Origin: Misgurnus anguillicaudatus
Lineage: Eukaryota > Chordata > Actinopteri > Cypriniformes > Cobitidae
DNA: 64,000 nt
Reading direction: 5' to 3'
NCBI RefSeq assembly: GCF_027580225.2
Contig: NC_073357.2
Span: 45,036,001-45,100,000 of the forward strand
Positions 57,866 through 64,000 of the stretch are shown here, one piece after another. The position numbers and the translations under genes were made by a program. Each line of letters begins with the position of its first letter. The first letter of the stretch is position 1. The notes under the pieces were generated by a model, which searched no databases, was not told the DNA's origin, and was given only the letters and a program-made list of their open reading frames with translations.

Positions 57866-60800
57866 CTAATCGTCACAGCCCAGCAGCTCCATGCGTAGAG
57901 TTATCCTCTCGTGCCACTCCCAGGGTAAAAAGCGCACAAATCTGGCAAAAAAGGGAGGCTCAAACAAGTTCTTTTTCGGTGTGTTATTGTCAATGTTGCC
58001 TTGAAAAATCTGTTGAAAATAAGTTTTGTTAATGAATTTTTCAAATTAAGTAAATAAAGACTTGAATGCTATATTTCAAATTTGTTATTACTGTGACCTT
58101 ATCTTTTTTTGTTGTTTGATCCTGTATGATGTTCCACGAATGACCATCATCACTGTACGCAATCTTGAAAGCTGACACAAACTGCACAACTCCAAAGTCT
58201 TTTGCTCCCTGAGTGATGATGCCAGTGATTCTTTTGGGTTTCTCCAAATCCAACTGTAAAAGAAAAAAATAGAGTTATTTTGTTTAGATGTCTATGTATA
58301 AATATCATAGTGTTCAAGCAACTAATTTAACCAATGCCACATTAACGGTTTATTTTTTTTCACACATTATTTACACTAAACCCTATAAATAGATGTAATA
58401 CAACAAAACAACAGCTTCAAGCAAATTAAACATAACGTTTATATTACTATTAGGTAGAGTAAGTCTCACCTGAAGCCATTCTGAGCGATTGTTGCTAGCT
58501 GCTGCCCAAGCGTTAGTCTTGCCTTGCTTGTCCAGGCGAGCATAATAGGGGTGCCAGGTAAAAGCATCAATACCCCAAGTGCGGTAGGCACTAGACGCTG
58601 ACAGCTGCGTGTCAGATATGAGACGCGACTTCATGCCCAGCGGATCTGTGCAACTAAACGCACTGGAGTGCACTGTCATGTTAGGAGCAATGAGAATGAC
58701 AAATATGAACCAAGTAAATGGTAAAAAAAAAACAATTTCAGAACTATTTTGATTCAGTGTCATTGAGGGCATTTTAGCAAACAAAACCTCTAGTTCTAGT
58801 ATTTGCCTCAGAAATGAAAACTCAAAGTAGGGATTTGCACTGTAATCACCATTAAGATCACAGCCCACAAGTTCCATCCGCAGAGTACAAGCTTTCCGGC
58901 ACACCACAGGAATGATGCGAATATACTGGGCCACTATTGGAGGGTCAAACATATTCATCTTGGTTCCATCATTATCCGTGTTTCCCACAAACACCTGAAA
59001 AAAAAAACAGAATCAGATAAATGTGTGATGATTACAAAATAACTTTATTTTCAATTATTTATTTGGCACTTATGTGTCTTCCTAGGACTGAACACATGAC
59101 CATCGCAAGCACCATGCTTACCAGTTAAGCTAAAGTTTCTTACTTTGTCTCTTCTCTGGCCATCAGCTCTGTGCACTGTGTAGGTTTTGCCATCGAAGCT
59201 TGATGCCACTTTAAAAGCTTTAATAAACTCAGCCACTCCCATGCGACTTGCTCCTTGGGTGATGATACCAGTGAGACGCATCTTCTTCTGCATATCGATC
59301 TAAAATTGATAAACAGAAATAAAATATAGAACGTTTTTAAGGTATGTACAACAAAATGAATACATTTGTCACATACTATATATTCAATGAAATCAGATGT
59401 AAGACAAAAAAAATCAATCGATCTGAATCCAGGGGCTCTTGTCCTGAGATGCAGAGCTCCAAGCGTTTACAATACCCTGGTTGTTGAGGCGAGCAAGTTC
59501 AGGTCCCCAGTGTTGCAGTCCTAAAATTCCAGAGTCTGCAGAGGAAGCAGAGATCTGGGACTCTACGATTCCTCCTTTCTCCATTCCCAATAGAGATGTA
59601 CAGCCTGCACCATAAAAAGCAGTAAATGGCAGTAAATAAAAACATCATATAAAATATTTTTTTCATGCTTAATGTTGCATGGCTTATTGCCACCTGCTTT
59701 AAATACTAGCCATATTTAAGGGAACTTCATCCAGACAGAAAGAGAGAAGAGTCAAAGCTCTTGAAGTAGAACATACTGTACATCCTTATTTGTATTGCCT
59801 TATACAACTGAACAGCCAAACTGAACATAATACAGAGAATGGTAAAACATTTACGAATAAAAACATTTACTCACGTAGCTGGCATTGCTTCCCAACATAT
59901 GGAGAAGGGCACTGGCAGTTGTAGTCGCCATCCAGGTCACGGCAAAGGCCTCCATTCTTACATGGCTTGATTGCACAGTCATTCACATCTGTTTAGGAAC
60001 ACCAAAAATAACATAGCAATCTCAAAATGTTGCCGTGAGGACATCCCTCACTTGGCAAAGTCAGGTCAAACCACCAGGAAGCACTAAAACGGTGCTCAAA
60101 AAATGGTTTGGTTTCAAACATTACTCAAAATATCTTCCCTTGTGTTCAGCAGAACACCAAACATGAGGGTGAGTGAATAATGAATTATACATTTAAAAGC
60201 TCATCAGCTAGTATTAACGCAGTTTCCACAATGTCCACTAGGGGTGCAAACTTCTCTTTTTCAAACTACCTGTAAAGCAGTTACATTAAAGGCAGGGTGC
60301 ATGATTTTTAAAAAACACTTTGGAAAAGGGAGTCAGGCCAAGTATCAAAACACACTTAGAGCCAATCAGCAGTAAGGTGCGTGTCTACAAACCGACATCA
60401 TTGCCTGGGTTGCGCATATGTCGGGTGGTTCTATTAACAGAAGGTCCAGATTCTATTGGGGTAGGGGCGTGTTTGTTTAGGTGATTTCAAATATCAACAA
60501 TGGCTTTCAGAGATGAGAGACCTTAAATCAAGAGGTGTCTATGCTAAGCATCATAGATATTAAAAAAACTACTGAATACTATGCAAATATATAACAACCC
60601 AATGCATATAATCAAAAAATAAAAGGCATGAAAAAATCTGGAAAAGTATTACAGAAATATTATTAATTCTGCTGCTAAAAACACATATTTCTAACACTTG
60701 TAAGGTCTAATCATGACTCAAAAAGGCTATGATATATACCTACATTACATTTTTACATTTGGCAGACACCTCATCCAGTGACTTACTATGCATTTAATCT

Positions 60801-63503
60801 ATACATGTATATAATAAGTTTTTTTTCTATGAATCAAATCCATGATCTTTGTTTTGCAAAGGCGATAAAGATGTGCCCCATTGTGGAACATGAGAAACAA
60901 GTAAAAACCTTACACTGCTTAAAGCCAGAATGGATGCACTTAAGCACACCTGTCCGCATATACACAGATTGCCAGAACAGGTTTATCAATCTAGGTCAAA
61001 CTTAATGTCGCAGAAGGTTATAATTTATATAACAACCCATCTCTTAAAACCCTAAACTCCAGTCGACAGATTCAACTCATGAGACAAATCAAAATTTCAC
61101 CTTAAAACAATAGAGTCTAGCTTCACTAGGTATGTGGCAAATAATTTAAACAATCAAATAAAACAAAACCATTTTCTGCACCGCCTTTGTATGCAATGAA
61201 TTTAGCTTAGCTCCAGTTTCATAGCATTGAGTGTTTGAATATGAATTTGAAATATTGAATCTTCTTAGGCCCCAAGGCTGGACTGTGATGTTCTTCTTAA
61301 AGGATTACTCTACTTTTTTTTTAATCCAGATAATTTACTCGCACCCATGTCATCCAAGATGTTTATGTCTTTCTTTGTTCAGTTCAGTTCAGTTTATTTT
61401 TGCCAAGAAAAATAAAAAATGTGTACCTTTAAACCATAACTTCTTGTCTTGCACTAGCCTTGTGACGTGTCAGCGCAACCTCACCTAATGCGCAATCACG
61501 TCGAAAGGTCACACATGACGTATGCGAAACTACTGCCCCAGTGTTTACAAGTGTGGAAAAAGAGGATCGTTTCGATGTTGGTGTATGTGGAATGATACTA
61601 ATTAATGTCTTTGTTTTTAAAATGGTAAGCAAATGTGCGTTTCACATATGTAACGCGTGACCCTTAGACAACGCATTATATGAGGTTGCGCTAGCGCGCC
61701 ACACGGCTGGTGCAAGGCGAGAAGTTGTGGTTTAAAAGTGCATATTTTTTATTTTTCTAGACAAAAATTACAATGAATTTGCTAGATAAGACGTTATGTC
61801 TCGTTTAGGATAGTTTAGAGTCCTTTGAAGCTGCAATTTTAAACTGCATTGAAACTGTAAACTGTTGAGGTCCAATAAAGTCTATTAAATTAAGAAAAAT
61901 CCTGGAATGTTTTTCCTCAAAAAACTTAATTTCTTCTCGACTGAACAAAGAAAGAAATCAACATTATGGACGGCATGGGGTTGAGTAAATTATCAAGATT
62001 TTTTTTAAGAAAGTGGACTAATCCTTTAAGTATAAAACCTCTTTGGCTTGATTAGGGCTTGCCAAATTGCACAGAAGCCACTTTGTTGGGATTGTTCCTG
62101 GCTTTAAAGTTTTTTTTATGTCAGCACTAACTAGTGTTTTTTATCTAAAGTCAAAGACCCATGAACTATGAAATCACATAGAAAATAATAAAAAAAAGAA
62201 TATATAAATCACCATTTTTGTCAGCCATTTGAAATTCAACAAACACAATGCCATAAAACAGAACGGTCATACATGTTATGGTAAATTGCCAACAATAATC
62301 AATAACTAATAATGTAGCATTACACTCTAGTCTAAACAGGTAAAATGCCTTTTACTTTAGTTAACGTCATGTATCAAGAGGTTAAAATCATTCAGGAAAG
62401 GAGACTTGTACAGACTGGAACATGTTAACAAAGCCTATTTAAAACTCACTATGGTTGAAGTGCTCTCTAACCACTACTGACTGCTCAACATCCTGGGTGT
62501 GTCTGTTATTTACACCAGTGCCATTGTATACACATTTATAAGCTTGAGCTTATAAACAGAGAGGATACAGCATGCAGTAATGGAAATCTAGCATTTATGC
62601 TGTGGATACGTAGCCAAAATAAATGTATCATGTAGAAGCTTACACATGAAAAAACCCAACTGCGTCACACAGGGGTTGTATTACAGTATATACACAACGC
62701 ATGTGCTTGGAAGTCATTTCTTCCAAATTAAGACATTGGGAGGATTAATGATTTTACACAAAAACCCTGCTAGAGATTAACTGGATAACTGTAGTGATTA
62801 TTCAGTGAAAAGTGTATGCAAGAGCCTGAAATACTAAGCATGTGTTTTTAAAGATGAATAAAAGTCACACATTTTCAAAATTATTAATATTATAAAATTA
62901 TTAGAAATACATAGGTTTGCTTTCTTGTATTTAAAACATCTGCACAAAATGGACCAAAGATCAGGGGTCTTGAGATGCATTATTTAAAGTGAAAGAATTT
63001 TTAATGAATTAGTTTAAATTAGTAAAAAAAACTAACTAAAAACAAACTAAAACTAAATGACTAGCCCACTAGTCATCTAGTTGACCATCATGACCCATCC
63101 TATCCCTAATGAAAAATGATAAAAGGTTTTTGTACACCTAAAAAGAGTTAGAAACTTACTGATTTGGCAGTGTACACCCTCGAACCCCGGTTGGCATTTG
63201 CACACATACTCATTAAAAACATCTCCTCTTCTGGAATTAGAGATCACCTCACACGTTCCATAATTTTTACATGGGTTTGGGTTACATGGACCTAAAGTGA
63301 AAAACAAGTATATGGCTGTGAGGTTGATTATGAAAACCTGATCTGATATTTAAATGAACATTAAGTAGTTTTCTGACCGCTTTCTGTGGCATTGCAAGTA
63401 TCTCCAGCAAATCCCTCAGCACAGATGCAAAAGAAAGGATCTTGTCCAATGCCAGTCACACAAGTTCCTCCATTATGACACAGGTTCACCTTGCAGTAAT
63501 CTC
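57866..63503 (-). CDS. mfge8: MFGE8 (lactadherin), N-terminal exon not included
   Basis: Secreted bridge between phosphatidylserine on dying cells or vesicles and integrins on phagocytes. Exons on the minus strand: 63503-63378 (EGF1), 63291-63160 (EGF2), 59988-59875 (EGF3), 59604-59423, 59299-59144 and 58994-58850 (first F5/8 discoidin domain), 58672-58470, 58253-58098 and 58009-57866 (second discoidin domain); stop TAG at 57868-57866. They give 451 residues in continuous phase. EGF1 shows [13 protein letters not shown]2 carries the integrin motif in [14 protein letters not shown]. The discoidin parts show [20 protein letters not shown] and [17 protein letters not shown], ending in [11 protein letters not shown]2 wording and linkage to acan favour mfge8 over edil3, although mammalian MFGE8 lacks a third EGF. 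The signal-peptide exon is upstream, outside the part I can recognise. The intron between 59423 and 59299 has no normal donor. Confidence 0.92.
59078..59137 (-). mobile_element. SINE head fragment in an mfge8 intron
   Basis: Minus strand reads TAGCTTAACTGGTAAGCATG followed by GTGCTTGCGATGGTCATG and TGTTCAGTCCTAGGAAGACA, a decayed tRNA-like A-box/B-box head. A related minus-strand tail and head remnant lies around 60743-60870. Confidence 0.6.
59995..63155. other. Large mfge8 intron (between EGF3 and EGF2)
   Basis: About 3.2 kb separating two neighbouring EGF exons. It contains a decayed repeat near 60285-60540, a SINE remnant at 60743-60870 and a 734-bp MITE at 61297-62030. No additional exon with EGF-like cysteines was seen. 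Confidence 0.7.
61297..62030. mobile_element. MITE with TTAAAGGATTACTCTACTTT ends in mfge8
   Basis: About 734 bp. The left end TTAAAGGATTACTCTACTTT, followed by CATGTCATCCAAGATGTTTA, is mirrored by the right end (ATTATGGACGGCATGGGGTT then AAAGTGGACTAATCCTTTAA). No transposase. Confidence 0.88.
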
Positions 63504-63509
63504 CTGTGG

Positions 63510-64000
63510 AGACACACATAAGCATGAGCGAATGGAATTACAAAGCTTAGACTGGAATTAGCTCTTATTTTTATAATTCGGCAGTGGACTATGTGGTCCT
63601 GCATATTAAGCTTTGCGAGATAAAAAGAAGCAAACAGGGGAGGAATTCTTTTCAAGCTTGTGAACAGGATCAGGAGAGTACAAAAGATAAGTGATGTGAG
63701 TAGCATAACCAATGTGGATGTTGAACCTTCAACTGCAGACATGCACTTCAAACAAAGGACAAAAGTGATCGTGATCAGGAGAAGAATAACTTTGTGCTAC
63801 ATGTATGTGCATGAATGTAAGTGGAACACAACAAAACATTTCTGTAGCAATCACAATAAAACAACAAGCAGTAAACTAATTACATGCAGCTTGTGTTCTA
63901 GTTAAGAAGCATCTGAACTCATTGTTTCATTTAGGCTGATCAGCGCATTTGCATTAAAAGGGCGAGAACGGGGAACACTGCACATGTTTCAAAGATGAAC
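63510..64000. other. Upstream part of mfge8 at the window edge
   Basis: About 490 bases beyond the EGF1 exon. A minus-strand open frame with a hydrophobic run (MLLTSLIFCTLLILF) exists near 63650-63710, but no donor that would join it in phase to EGF1 is evident. I therefore do not call it the signal-peptide exon. Confidence 0.4.

Overview
The window is vertebrate nuclear DNA, almost certainly from a cyprinid-type teleost. Genes are split into many exons with short GT-AG introns, the conceptual proteins resemble what I remember of zebrafish orthologues, and the intergenic DNA is full of typical cyprinid repeats: a DANA/mermaid-like SINE, Tc1-like transposons, many short inverted-repeat (MITE-like) elements and simple repeats. 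Nothing prokaryotic is present. All gene names come from recognising protein sequence by eye; no search was run.

Six protein genes can be built exon by exon with consistent reading phase. From left to right: (1) cdkn1c-like CDK inhibitor, minus strand, 3690-4440, with a TATA/CCAAT promoter and an intron in its 3' UTR; (2) trpm5, plus strand, 9325-21040, 24 coding exons, about 1161 residues, complete; (3) prr5l (Protor-2, an mTORC2 subunit), plus strand, 22438-25933, first coding exon not found; (4) traf6, minus strand, 27349-30531, six coding exons, about 546 residues; (5) acan (aggrecan), plus strand, 40584-53670, 18 coding exons, about 1465 residues, with all four Link modules but a short glycosaminoglycan region; (6) mfge8, minus strand, 57866-63503, three EGF and two discoidin domains, its signal-peptide exon lying outside what I could recognise.

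The gene order is informative. In human, CDKN1C and TRPM5 lie together on 11p15.5, PRR5L and TRAF6 are neighbours on 11p12, and ACAN and MFGE8 are close neighbours on 15q26. Here the three pairs lie within 60 kb. The genes do not form one pathway: they cover cell-cycle arrest, taste-cell cation signalling, mTORC2, innate/NF-kB signalling, cartilage matrix and apoptotic-cell clearance. prr5l and traf6 are convergent, as are acan and mfge8.

The most unusual items are: a ~1 kb minisatellite in a trpm5 intron that carries at least 14 perfect CRE octamers (TGACGTCA); a changed aggrecanase site and a coding 7-residue Ser-Gly repeat in acan; an mfge8 intron without a recognisable GT donor, whose boundaries share an 8-bp repeat; a GC-AG intron in trpm5; a near-complete PIP-degron in the CDK inhibitor; and several nested transposon insertions. 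I found no sign of a wholly new gene system.
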